In this document: positions 29,160-37,237 of the stretch, piece by piece
Layout of the letters: the number at the start of each line of letters is the position of its first letter
Position numbering within the stretch: position 1 is the stretch's first letter
Origin: Streptomyces antimycoticus
GTDB lineage: Bacteria > Actinomycetota > Actinomycetes > Streptomycetales > Streptomycetaceae
Direction: 5' to 3'
Length of the DNA: 64,000 nt
Assembly (NCBI RefSeq): GCF_005405925.1
Contig: NZ_BJHV01000001.1
Location: forward strand, 5,394,001-5,458,000
The notes under the pieces: model-generated
Seen by the model: the letters and a program-made list of their open reading frames with translations, nothing else
Told to the model about the DNA's origin: nothing
Database searches by the model: none
Position numbers and translations under genes: made by a program

Positions 29160-29876
29160 TCAGCGCTCGTCGTCCCTGCGGGCCTCGGCCTGCTTGGCCT
29201 GCACCTCGGGGTCGAGGGCGCTCTGGTCGCTGCCGTCCACCGCCGAAAGCCGCTCGCGGTCGCCCACCTCGGTCGCCGCCGGGGGCTCGACCAGCCAGTC
29301 GGGGTTGGCCTGCTTGTCCCACCACTTCCACGCGGCGAAGACGCCCGCGCCGACCAGTCCGATGAAGGCCGCACGCTTGGCGACACGGGCGGTCCTGGCC
29401 CGGCGGCGGTGCTTCCTGGCCAGCTTCTCGATCTCCGCGGCCGTCACATGGGTGCGCAGCGCCGCGATGGCGGCGGCCGTACGGACGGCGGCCTCCTCGC
29501 GCACCGGTCCGGCGGCGGCGCGCGCCCCGGCCATCGCCTGTTCCATCCGCGGACCGGTGTAGTCGGCGGCGTGGCGGGCTGCCTTACGGGTGCGCTTGGC
29601 GGCCCGGGTGGCGGCCTGGTCCACCTTCGGCGGCAGAGTGCCACGGGCCTGGTTGAGCATGGGCTCGATATGGGCGTGGTACTGGGCGCCGGCCGTGCAC
29701 CGGGCCTGGTGCGCCGCGGTCGACACCTTCGGCGCCAGCCGTACGCGGGCCTCGTGCGCGTAGCGCGATGCGGTGTCCTTGGCCGTGCCGGCGTAGGGTG
29801 CCACCGCCTCCGCGGCGTGCAGGACGCTGCCCTTGGCTGTGCCGGTCGCGGCTCGCACGCTGTCAATGCGGGTCAC
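29160..29876 (-). CDS. DUF5324 family protein
   Basis: 238 residues. Long amphipathic, Ala/Arg/His-rich helices (repeats of the type APYAGTAKDTASRYAHEARVRLAPKV) resemble an apolipoprotein-like or late-embryogenesis-like repeat. One membrane helix near the C-terminus (AFIGLVGAGVFAAWKWW) precedes an acidic tail. It fits the DUF5324 family of Streptomyces. Function unknown; the layout suggests a membrane-tethered helical protein. Confidence 0.82.
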   Translation of the reverse strand: MTRIDSVRAATGTAKGSVLHAAEAVAPYAGTAKDTASRYAHEARVRLAPKVSTAAHQARCTAGAQYHAHIEPMLNQARGTLPPKVDQAATRAAKRTRKAARHAADYTGPRMEQAMAGARAAAGPVREEAAVRTAAAIAALRTHVTAAEIEKLARKHRRRARTARVAKRAAFIGLVGAGVFAAWKWWDKQANPDWLVEPPAATEVGDRERLSAVDGSDQSALDPEVQAKQAEARRDDER

Positions 29877-30172
29877 GGGATCCTCCTCCTCGGTGGCGTG
29901 GTCAAGCTCCCGGGTTCAGAGTCGTGCGTTTTCGTCGCGCGCTCCATTTGCCCAGTTTCGTGTTTCCATCCCAAGAAAGATCATGCCTGTTTGTGGAGAT
30001 CATGCCCGTTCGCAGCACAGGCAGCATGCCTGACCGGGCATCTGGGTCATAGGGAGAATTCTCGTGGAAACCGCGCGGATCGGCACGCCCGGCGCCGCCT
30101 CCGCGGCTACTCGTCGACCTTGCGTCCGTGCGAGGATCAGGAGACGGAAGTGAAAACGATGGAAGGTTGATC
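29877..30172. other. Divergent gap DUF5324-cyclophilin
   Basis: 296 bases between divergent genes. No gene is seen. It includes a direct repeat of AGATCATGCC (29987-30008 area) and should hold promoters for both genes, but no strong -35/-10 pair is evident. Confidence 0.4.
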
Positions 30173-30706
30173 GTGGCCGAGCAGCTTTACGCCACCCTGA
30201 AGACGAACAATGGCGACATCGTGGTCCGGCTGCTGCCGAACCACGCCCCCAAGACGGTCAAGAACTTTGTCGAACTGGCTGAAGGCACTCGCGAGTGGAC
30301 CCACCCGGCCACTGGCAAGAAGGCCAAGGAGAAGCTCTACGACGGCACCGTTTTCCACCGGGTGATCAGCGGCTTCATGATCCAGGGCGGGGACCCGCTG
30401 GGCAACGGGACCGGTGGCCCGGGCTACGAGTTCGGTGACGAGTTCCACCCGGACCTGGCCTTCAACAAGCCCTACCTGCTCGCGATGGCCAACGCCGGCC
30501 CGGGCACCAACGGCTCGCAGTTCTTCGTCACGGTCTCCCCGACCGCATGGCTGACCGGTAAGCACACCATCTTCGGCGAGGTCGCCGACGAGGCCAGCAA
30601 GAAGGTCGTCGACGCGATCGCGGGCACCGCGACCAACCCGCGCACCGACCGTCCGCTGCAGGACGTCGTCATCGAGTCGGTCGTCGTGGAGACCCGCGAG
30701 GGCTGA
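30173..30706 (+). CDS. ppiA: Peptidyl-prolyl cis-trans isomerase (cyclophilin A type)
   Basis: 177 residues, cytoplasmic cyclophilin. Catalytic signature YDGTVFHRVISGFMIQGGDP; FVTVSPTAWLTGKHTIFGEV forms the substrate pocket with the Trp that determines cyclosporin binding. A lysine-rich insert (HPATGKKAKEKL) is typical of Streptomyces cyclophilins. The GTG at 30173 has GGAAGG upstream and gives VAEQLYATLKTNNGDI. It is a single gene with its own terminator. Confidence 0.95.
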   Translation: MAEQLYATLKTNNGDIVVRLLPNHAPKTVKNFVELAEGTREWTHPATGKKAKEKLYDGTVFHRVISGFMIQGGDPLGNGTGGPGYEFGDEFHPDLAFNKPYLLAMANAGPGTNGSQFFVTVSPTAWLTGKHTIFGEVADEASKKVVDAIAGTATNPRTDRPLQDVVIESVVVETREG

Positions 30707-30728
30707 GCCCGTACGGGGAACTTTCATG

Positions 30729-30772
30729 CCCCGCTTGTCCGTGTGAACAAGTGTCCGTGTGAACAAGCGGGG
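30729..30772 (+). terminator. ppiA terminator
   Basis: Stem CCCCGCTTGT / ACAAGCGGGG. The loop contains a direct repeat of GTCCGTGTGAACAAG. Confidence 0.75.
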
Positions 30773-30817
30773 CGGGGGAACGCCCGATCAGAAGTGGACA
30801 AGGGGCGAGGGGACATC

Positions 30818-31702
30818 ATGGAGGACCAGGCGGTCTGCTGCTATCGGCACCCCCAGCGGGAGACCGGCATCAGCTGCACCCGCTGTGAGCGCCCGATCTG
30901 CCCCGAGTGCATGATCAGCGCCTCTGTGGGGTTCCACTGCCCTGAGTGCGTGAGCGGACGGGTGCCGGCCGGGGCCGGGGCCTCGGCCGTCGGTCCCCCA
31001 CCGCGTGCCGCCCAGCCGCGCACCATGGCCGGCGGCACGATCACCTCGGATCCCCGGCTGATCACCAAGATCCTGGTCGCCATCAACATCGCGGTATGGC
31101 TCGCGGCGCTGTCCGCGGGCGACCGGCTGGTGAACGATCTCGACCTGGTCGGACGGGCCTACGACCCCGGCGCGGCGCAGATCGTCGGAGTCGCCGAGGG
31201 CCAGTGGTGGCGGCTGGTCACCTCGATCTTCCTTCACCAGCAGCTGATCCACATCGCCTTCAACATGCTCTCGCTGTGGTGGATCGGCGGGCCGCTGGAG
31301 GCCGCGCTCGGCCGCGTCCGCTTCATCGTGCTCTACATGCTGTCGGGGCTGGGCGGCAGCGCGCTGTCGTATCTCCTCGCCGCGCAGAACCAGCCGTCGC
31401 TGGGCGCCTCCGGCGCGATCTTCGGCCTGCTCGGCGCCACCGCCGTGCTGATGCGCCGGCTGAACTACGACATGCGGCCGGTCATCGCGCTGCTGGCGCT
31501 GAATCTGCTCTTCACCTTCACCTGGTCCGGAATCGCCTGGCAGGCCCATGTCGGCGGCCTGGTCGCGGGCACGGTGGTGGCGTATGGGATGGTGCACGCG
31601 CCCCGTGAGAAGCGGGCGCTGGTGCAGCGCGGGACCTGCGCCCTGGTGCTGCTCGCGATCGTCGCCATGGTGTGGATCCGGACGATCCAGCTCACCGGCT
31701 GA
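30818..31702 (+). CDS. Rhomboid family intramembrane serine protease
   Basis: 294 residues. The N-terminus (8-48) is a B-box-like zinc ribbon: CCYRHPQRETGISCTRC, CPECM, then FHCPEC, six or more Cys plus His. Rhomboid domain from about 85: six membrane helices with the WWR loop, catalytic Ser in GASGAIFGLLGA and His in AWQAHVGGLVAG. It cleaves membrane proteins within the bilayer; substrates are unknown. ATG at 30818. Zinc-ribbon rhomboids are common in actinobacteria and this locus is conserved. Confidence 0.93.
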   Translation: MEDQAVCCYRHPQRETGISCTRCERPICPECMISASVGFHCPECVSGRVPAGAGASAVGPPPRAAQPRTMAGGTITSDPRLITKILVAINIAVWLAALSAGDRLVNDLDLVGRAYDPGAAQIVGVAEGQWWRLVTSIFLHQQLIHIAFNMLSLWWIGGPLEAALGRVRFIVLYMLSGLGGSALSYLLAAQNQPSLGASGAIFGLLGATAVLMRRLNYDMRPVIALLALNLLFTFTWSGIAWQAHVGGLVAGTVVAYGMVHAPREKRALVQRGTCALVLLAIVAMVWIRTIQLTG

Positions 31703-31822
31703 GCGGGGCGGTCGGCCGGCGCTCGGCGGGCCGCCGCGGACGTGCTCCCGCAGGGCCGCTCGCAGGGCCGTGGACGGTTCCCGGCGATCTCCGGCGCATG
31801 GGGCCGAGCCGGGCTCGGTCAG

Positions 31823-32021
31823 TTGTCCACAGCAAATGGTGGATCATACGCAACCTGTGGAGAACCTGCGTACGACCCCCGGCTGACCTGCATTTTCGCA
31901 GGAAGACGGGGGTGTGAACGATCGAACAGACGCTCCTCGCCGGTCACACCGGCGTCAACACGGCAGAGGTTATCCACAGATCTTCTGAGTTTTCCCCGGC
32001 TGTGGATAACTCTGTGGACAA
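31823..32021. other. Second DnaA-box cluster, outside oriC
   Basis: The gap between convergent rhomboid and crgA genes (31703-32037, no gene) carries five DnaA boxes: TTGTCCACA 31823-31831 (perfect), TGTGGAGAA 31856-31864 (one mismatch), TTATCCACA 31970-31978 (perfect), TGTGGATAA 32001-32009 (perfect, reverse) and TGTGGACAA 32013-32021 (perfect, reverse). The last two are head-to-tail with 3 bases between. Because both neighbours end here, a promoter role is unlikely; DnaA titration, as with the D78/H69 clusters described in S. coelicolor, is the likely function. Confidence 0.85.
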
Positions 32022-32037
32022 CCTGGGGACAGCCGGG

Positions 32038-32295
32038 TCACTTCCACTGGGTGGAGACGACGAAGCCCGCGGCGATGAAGCCGAAGCCGACCACGATGTT
32101 CCAGTTGCCCAGCGACTCGACCGGCATATCACCCGTGGTCACGTAGAAGATGACGATCCACGCGAGGCCGATCAGGAACATGGCCAGCATCAGCGGTGCC
32201 ACCCACCGGCGGCCGCTGCTCAAGTTGATGCTGGCTGCCTGCTTCGCCGGCGGCGGCGTGAAGTCGTCCTTCTTGCGGATCCGTGACTTCGGCAC
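32038..32295 (-). CDS. crgA: Cell division protein CrgA
   Basis: 85 residues: [15 protein letters not shown], then two membrane helices ([22 protein letters not shown] and [18 protein letters not shown]) ending TQWK. CrgA is an actinobacterial divisome protein that coordinates FtsZ-ring formation during sporulation. GTG start at 32295 with AGGAGA upstream; a longer open frame upstream lacks support. It faces DUF881 divergently. Confidence 0.95.
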   Translation of the reverse strand: MPKSRIRKKDDFTPPPAKQAASINLSSGRRWVAPLMLAMFLIGLAWIVIFYVTTGDMPVESLGNWNIVVGFGFIAAGFVVSTQWK

Positions 32296-32440
32296 GAGGA
32301 ACTCTCCTGTCGATGCGCTGCGTGACCGCGCGGGGATGTGTACGGACGGCGCCGGGGCGGGACAGCGACGGGGACCACGTCCCTCCCCCACACGTCCGTT
32401 AGCGTAGTCCTTCCGCGGCGTCGTAAGGAGTAAGGGTACG

Positions 32441-33211
32441 TTGAGCAATTCCGCTGACTCCCCCACCCCGGCGTCCCGCCGCCCCCGGTTCCGGCCCGTG
32501 AGACTGCTGACCGGCGCGGTCTTCGCGCTGGCCGGAGTGATCTTCTGGACCAGTTTCAACACAGCCCAGGGCACCAATATCCGCAGCGATGAATCGATGC
32601 TGCGGCTCTCCGATCTCATCCAGGAACGCAGCCGTAAGAACGGCACCCTGGACGACAGCACCGGCAAAATACGCTCCGAGGTCGACGCACTCGCCCGGCG
32701 GGACAACGGCAGCACCCAGGCCGAGCGCCGCAAGCTGGCCGCGCTGGAGAAGACCGCCGGGACCAGGAAGCTCTCCGGAGCGGGCCTTACGGTCACCCTC
32801 ACCGACGCCCCGCCGAACGCCACCCCGCAGATCCCCGGCGTCCCGGATCCCCAGCCCAACGATCTCGTCATCCACCAGCAGGACCTGCAGGCCGTGGTCA
32901 ACGCGCTGTGGCAGGGCGGCGCCAAGGGGATCAAGGTCATGGATCAGCGGCTGATCTCCACCAGCGCGGTGCGCTGCGTCGGCAACACCCTGATCCTGCA
33001 GGGCCAGGTCTACTCCCCGCCCTACAAGGTCACCGCTGTGGGTGACCGGGGCAAGCTGAGCGCCGCCCTCACCGCCTCGCCCGCGATCCAGAACTACCGC
33101 AGCTATGTCGACGCGTACGGCCTCGGCTGGAAAGTCGACCAGCACGACACGGTGACTCTTCCCGGCTACTCCGGCACAGTGGATCTGCACCAGGCACAGC
33201 CCATCGGATAG
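32441..33211 (+). CDS. DUF881 family protein
   Basis: 256 residues. N-terminal membrane helix ([18 protein letters not shown]), coiled-coil region (about 55-115), then the DUF881 domain ([35 protein letters not shown], and [17 protein letters not shown]). It is a predicted exported single-pass protein found beside crgA and sortases in Streptomyces. It starts at TTG 32441 with TAAGGAG at 32424-32430. Function unknown; related Bacillus YlxW/YlxX proteins sit in division gene clusters. Confidence 0.88.
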   Translation: MSNSADSPTPASRRPRFRPVRLLTGAVFALAGVIFWTSFNTAQGTNIRSDESMLRLSDLIQERSRKNGTLDDSTGKIRSEVDALARRDNGSTQAERRKLAALEKTAGTRKLSGAGLTVTLTDAPPNATPQIPGVPDPQPNDLVIHQQDLQAVVNALWQGGAKGIKVMDQRLISTSAVRCVGNTLILQGQVYSPPYKVTAVGDRGKLSAALTASPAIQNYRSYVDAYGLGWKVDQHDTVTLPGYSGTVDLHQAQPIG

Positions 33212-33278
33212 CACCTGCGGACACCGGTACGCGGCACGGGCCGGCGCACGGGGTCGGCGGGGCGGACAGTGGGGGCCG

Positions 33279-33956
33279 ATGAGAACGCGGCTGATCGTCA
33301 GAACGCTCAGTGAGATCTGCGTCACCGTCGGAGCCCTGATCATCCTTTTGGTGGTCTACGTCCTGTACTGGACCTCGGTGCGGGCCGACCGCGCCATGGA
33401 CGGGGAGATCGACCACCTCCAGGACCGATGGGCCACCGGTACGGTCACCGCCGGCGCCGAGCCCTCGTCCGAGCCCCGCCGCTACGAGTCCGGCGACTCC
33501 TTCGCGATCATGTACATCCCGCGCTTCGGCGCCGGCTGGGCCAAGCCCGTCCTCGAGGGGACCGCCACCGGCACCCTGAAGAAGGGGCTCGGTCACTACT
33601 CCCGCACCGCCCGCCTCGGGGCCCTCGGCAACTTCGCCGTCGCGGGGCATCGCCGCACCTACGGCGACCCTTTCAAGGACTTCCCCGCGCTGCGGCCCGG
33701 TGACGCGGTGGTGCTGACCGACGGCACCACCTGGTTCACCTACCGCGTCGACCGGCGGCCCTACCGCACCCTGCCGACCGACACCGGGGTGATCGATCCG
33801 GTGCCGCGCGCGTCCGGTTTCCGGCGCCCCGGGCGCTATCTCACGCTGACGACCTGTGAGCCGGAGTGGGGCCACAGCCACCGCCTGATCACCTGGGCGC
33901 ACCTCGACGCGACCCAATCGGTTGCCCAAGGCAAGCCCAAGGCTTTGTACAGCTGA
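33279..33956 (+). CDS. Class E sortase
   Basis: 225 residues, single-pass membrane transpeptidase. Helix at about 10-31 (ICVTVGALIILLVVYVLYW), then the sortase barrel with H124 (VAGHRRTYG), C193 (TLTTCEP) and R202 (SHRLI). It cleaves LAXTG-type signals and joins surface proteins to peptidoglycan. First of three class E sortases in 3.9 kb. The N-terminus is shorter and the domain more diverged than the other two. Confidence 0.92.
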   Translation: MRTRLIVRTLSEICVTVGALIILLVVYVLYWTSVRADRAMDGEIDHLQDRWATGTVTAGAEPSSEPRRYESGDSFAIMYIPRFGAGWAKPVLEGTATGTLKKGLGHYSRTARLGALGNFAVAGHRRTYGDPFKDFPALRPGDAVVLTDGTTWFTYRVDRRPYRTLPTDTGVIDPVPRASGFRRPGRYLTLTTCEPEWGHSHRLITWAHLDATQSVAQGKPKALYS

Positions 33957-34040
33957 CCCTCCGGCCCCACCCCGCGCCCCTTACTCTGGTGCTGCACTCC
34001 GGTGCTGCAATCGACTTCGTCATCGGTGAGTAGGGATGGC

Positions 34041-34217
34041 ATGTACGGCTGGATCTGGCGGCATCTGCCGGGTAACGCATGGATGCGGGCGCTGATTTCG
34101 CTCGTGCTGGTGCTGGCGATCGTCTTCGTGCTCTTCCAGTACGTCTTCCCCTGGGCGGAGCCCCTGCTGCCGTTCAATGACGTGACGGTCGACGAGGGAA
34201 TGGCGGGTCCGCGATGA
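34041..34217 (+). CDS. Small single-pass membrane protein
   Basis: 58 residues: YGWIWRHLPGNAWMRALISL, one helix (LISLVLVLAIVFVLFQYVF), then PWAEPLLPFNDVTVD. It overlaps the next gene (ATGA), suggesting coupling. It is conserved upstream of the PabA-like gene in Streptomyces. Function unknown. Confidence 0.82.
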   Translation: MYGWIWRHLPGNAWMRALISLVLVLAIVFVLFQYVFPWAEPLLPFNDVTVDEGMAGPR

Positions 34218-34864
34218 GCGCGCGCATCTTGGTCGTCGACAACTACGACAGCTTCGTCTTCAACCTCGTCCAGTACCTCTACCAGCTCGGTGCCGAGTGC
34301 GAGGTGGTGCGCAACGACGAGGTCTCCCTGGCCCACGCCCAGGACGGCTTCGACGGCGTCCTGCTGTCCCCCGGGCCCGGCACGCCGGAGGAGGCGGGGG
34401 TCTGCGTCGACATGGTGCGGCACTGTGCGAGCACCGGCGTACCGGTGTTCGGCGTCTGCCTGGGGATGCAGTCCATGGCCGTCGCCTACGGCGGCGTCGT
34501 CGGGCGGGCCCCGGAGCTGCTGCACGGCAAGACCTCGCTGGTGATCCATGAGGGCGCCGGCGTCTTCAGCGGACTGCCCACGCCCTTCACCGCCACCCGC
34601 TACCACTCGCTGGCCGTGGAACGGGGGACGGTGCCCCCGGAGTTGGAGATCACGGCCTGGACCGAGACCGGCATCGCCATGGGGCTGCGCCACCGTGAAC
34701 TGCGGGTCGAGGGCGTCCAGTTCCATCCCGAGTCGGTCCTCACCGAATGGGGCCATCTGATGCTCGCCAACTGGCTGGTGGAGTGCGGGGACACGGATGC
34801 CGTGGGGCGGTCCGCGGGGCTCGCCCCGGTGGTCGGGGCGGTCGGCGGTAAGGCCGGCGAGTGA
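34214..34864 (+). CDS. pabA: Aminodeoxychorismate/anthranilate synthase component II
   Basis: 216 residues, class I glutamine amidotransferase. Oxyanion GPGTPEEAG, nucleophile Cys in GVCLGMQSMA, catalytic His/Glu in VQFHPESVL. It supplies ammonia to a chorismate-using partner; the PabB/TrpE component is not in this window, so folate versus tryptophan use cannot be told. Its placement among sortase genes is conserved in Streptomyces but functionally unexplained. The stop overlaps the next GTG. Confidence 0.85.
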   Translation: MSARILVVDNYDSFVFNLVQYLYQLGAECEVVRNDEVSLAHAQDGFDGVLLSPGPGTPEEAGVCVDMVRHCASTGVPVFGVCLGMQSMAVAYGGVVGRAPELLHGKTSLVIHEGAGVFSGLPTPFTATRYHSLAVERGTVPPELEITAWTETGIAMGLRHRELRVEGVQFHPESVLTEWGHLMLANWLVECGDTDAVGRSAGLAPVVGAVGGKAGE

Positions 34865-35328
34865 CCGGACCGCGCCCTGAGCGCGAGGGCGTCGGCCACG
34901 GCGCCCGGGAGCCCGCCCCGTACCCGCCGTACGGGTCTCGTCAGCAGCACGACGCCCATGGCGCGTATGCGGGCCCGGACGCGTTCGCGGCGGCCGGGGA
35001 GGGCCTTCGGGACCCTCTGGCCGGCCCGCTGCCGGACTCCGCCCCGGCCGGGCCCACGGGGCGGACCACGGGCACCGCGTCGCTCGCCGTGCCGCCGCCC
35101 ACCGGCCGCCGACGGCGCGCCCGCTCGGCCCCCGCCGGGCCGGAGGAGGCCGCTGAGGCCGCCGTGCCGCCCACGGGGCGCCGACGCGCCCGCGCGGCCC
35201 CCTCGGGGCCCTCAGGGTCCGCATACGCCCCTCAGACGCCCGTACGCGCCCCGGGGACGCCCCGACGCCCCTCCGAGACGTCCGGACGCGTCCCTGAGGC
35301 CGCGGAGACGGCCGTCCTGCCCCGGTGA
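34861..35328 (+). CDS. Proline-rich N-terminal segment, probably of the next sortase
   Basis: 155 codons of disordered Pro/Ala/Arg/Gly, with three TGRR(R)RAR-type repeats (PTGRRRRARSAP, PTGRRRARAAP). It starts at a GTG overlapping the pabA stop. It ends at TGA 35326-35328, exactly where the sortase frame begins (GTGA). One extra C in the CCCC at 35320-35323 would fuse the two frames smoothly (ETAVLPP to GDDETVALRAVE). I consider a split gene due to a missing base likely, but a separate translationally coupled protein is possible. Confidence 0.55.
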   Translation: MTGPRPEREGVGHGAREPAPYPPYGSRQQHDAHGAYAGPDAFAAAGEGLRDPLAGPLPDSAPAGPTGRTTGTASLAVPPPTGRRRRARSAPAGPEEAAEAAVPPTGRRRARAAPSGPSGSAYAPQTPVRAPGTPRRPSETSGRVPEAAETAVLPR

Positions 35329-36314
35329 GGCCCCGGGGCGACGACGAGACGGTCGCCCTGCGCGCCGTGGAGGCGGCGCCCGCCGGCCAGACCATGGCTC
35401 TGCGCAAGGTCGAGTCGGACCGGGACAGCGGCGCCGAGCCCCCGCCCGGCGGTCGGGCCGCCCGCCGTAAGGCCGCCCAGGAGGCGGGGAAGCGCGCCGG
35501 ACGGCATGGCTCCCGCGCCCGGCGCGGTACGGCCGAGGCGGGCGCCACACGGCCCACGGAGGGCGCGGGGAACGCCGGGGACGCCCCGCCCCGCACCCGT
35601 ATGGAGGCCAAGCGCGCCGCGCGGGCCCGTAAGGACAGCCCGGGGGTGGTGGCGAGCCGGGTGGTCGGCGAGCTGTTCATCACCCTCGGCGTGGTGATGC
35701 TGCTCTTCGTCACCTATCAGCTGTGGTGGACGAACATCCGTGCCCATCAGCAGGCCAACGGGGCCGCCAACAACCTGCAGAAGAAGTGGGACGAGAACGG
35801 CGGCGACGACCGGAACCCCGGCACCTTCTCCCCCGGGCAGGGGTTCGCGATCATCTACATCCCCAAGCTGGATGTGAAGGCCCCGATCGCGGAGGGCATC
35901 GACAAGCACAAGGTTCTCGACCGCGGCATGGTCGGCCACTACGGCAAGAGCCCGCTGAAGACCGCCATGCCGTGGGACAAGAAGGGCAACTTCGCACTCG
36001 CCGGGCATCGCAACACCCACGGCGAGCCGTTCCGCTACATCAACCGCCTCAAGCCCGGTGACGAGATTGTCGTCGAGACCCAGAGCCGGTACTACACCTA
36101 TGCGATGAGCAGCATCCTGCCGCAGACGTCGCCGTCCAACACGGGTGTCATCAATCCGGTGCCGCCCGGCTCCGGCTTCACCGAGCCGGGCCGGTACATC
36201 ACGCTGACCACCTGCACCCCCGAATTCACCAGCACCTACCGGATGATCCTCTGGGGCAAGATGGTCGAGGAGCGGCCGCGTAGCCAGGGAAAGCCGGACG
36301 CGCTGGTCGAATGA
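35325..36314 (+). CDS. srtE1: Class E sortase (SrtE1-like)
   Basis: 329 residues from the GTG at 35325. Arg/Ala-rich cytoplasmic tail, membrane helix at about 115-135 (LFITLGVVMLLFVTYQLWW), then the catalytic barrel: H228 (LAGHRNTHGEP), C297 (TLTTCTPEFTS), R306 (TSTYRM). The His-Cys and Cys-Arg spacings (69 and 9) equal those reported for Streptomyces coelicolor SrtE1, which with SrtE2 anchors chaplins for aerial growth. The true N-terminus may extend into the preceding frame (see 34861-35328). Identification as SrtE1 is by position and similarity. Confidence 0.87.
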   Translation: MRPRGDDETVALRAVEAAPAGQTMALRKVESDRDSGAEPPPGGRAARRKAAQEAGKRAGRHGSRARRGTAEAGATRPTEGAGNAGDAPPRTRMEAKRAARARKDSPGVVASRVVGELFITLGVVMLLFVTYQLWWTNIRAHQQANGAANNLQKKWDENGGDDRNPGTFSPGQGFAIIYIPKLDVKAPIAEGIDKHKVLDRGMVGHYGKSPLKTAMPWDKKGNFALAGHRNTHGEPFRYINRLKPGDEIVVETQSRYYTYAMSSILPQTSPSNTGVINPVPPGSGFTEPGRYITLTTCTPEFTSTYRMILWGKMVEERPRSQGKPDALVE

Positions 36315-36354
36315 GCGGGAACAGCCGGGAAACCAGAAAAAGGGGTACGACGCG

Positions 36355-37095
36355 GTGGCACGGACCGACCACGACGAGCGGCAGGACCAGCACCCCGGCC
36401 CGCCCGCAACGCCCAGCCGTCGTCCCGGCCGTGGGTGGGTAGCCTCGGCCATAGCGGTCTTCGGCGAGCTGCTGATCACCGCGGGGCTGATTCTCGCCCT
36501 GTTCGTCGTCTACTCGCTGTGGTGGACCAACGTCCTGGCCGACCGTGAGGCGAAGAAGCAGGGCGACCGGGTGCGCAAGCACTGGTCGCAGCGGGGGCCC
36601 GGCGGGCTGGACACCAAGAGCGGCATCGGCTTCCTGCACGTACCGTCCATGCACAACGGCGAGGTGCTGGTCAAGAAGGGCACCGGCACCGAGACCCTCA
36701 ACGACGGTGTGGCCGGCTACTACACCCAGCCGGTCAAGTCCGCGATGCCGTGGGACAAGAAGGGCAACTTCAGCCTGGCCGCGCACCGGGACGGGCACGG
36801 CGCGAAGTTCCACAACATCGACAAGGTCCACGACGGCGACGCGGTGGTCTTCGAGACCCGCGACACCTGGTACGTCTACAAGGTCTACGCGACGCTGCCG
36901 GAGACCTCGAAGTACAACGTGGACGTGCTGAACGCGGTCCCGAAGGAGTCGGGACGGAAGCAGCCGGGCCGCTACATCACGCTCTCGACCTGCACCCCCG
37001 TCTACACCTCCCGCCATCGCTACATCGTGTGGGGCGAACTGGAGCGCACCGAGAAGGTCGACGCGGACCGCACGCCCCCCAAGGAACTGCGCTGA
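36355..37095 (+). CDS. srtE2: Class E sortase (SrtE2-like)
   Basis: 246 residues: short polar N-terminus, helix (ELLITAGLILALFVVYSLWW), then H (LAAHRDGHGAKF), C (TLSTCTPVYTS) and R (SRHRYIVWG) at the catalytic positions. It lies 40 bases downstream of the SrtE1-like gene, with no terminator between, so they probably form an operon. GTG start at 36355. Expected to act with SrtE1 on LAXTG-bearing chaplins. Confidence 0.9.
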   Translation: MARTDHDERQDQHPGPPATPSRRPGRGWVASAIAVFGELLITAGLILALFVVYSLWWTNVLADREAKKQGDRVRKHWSQRGPGGLDTKSGIGFLHVPSMHNGEVLVKKGTGTETLNDGVAGYYTQPVKSAMPWDKKGNFSLAAHRDGHGAKFHNIDKVHDGDAVVFETRDTWYVYKVYATLPETSKYNVDVLNAVPKESGRKQPGRYITLSTCTPVYTSRHRYIVWGELERTEKVDADRTPPKELR

Positions 37096-37180
37096 GCCCC
37101 TCGGGACGGCCTCCGGGCTGAGCCCCTCGGACGGCTCGGACGGCTTGCGGACTGGCCCCCGGGCGGCCCCTGAGCACGAA

Positions 37181-37217
37181 GAAGCCCCCGGCACCCTTCT
37201 CAGGATGCCGGGGCTTC
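37181..37217. terminator. Terminator between srtE2 and pknB
   Basis: Stem GAAGCCCCCGGCA / TGCCGGGGCTTC with one bulged C, in the convergent gap. Confidence 0.8.
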
Positions 37218-37237
37218 CCCGTGTCACTGCTGTGCGT

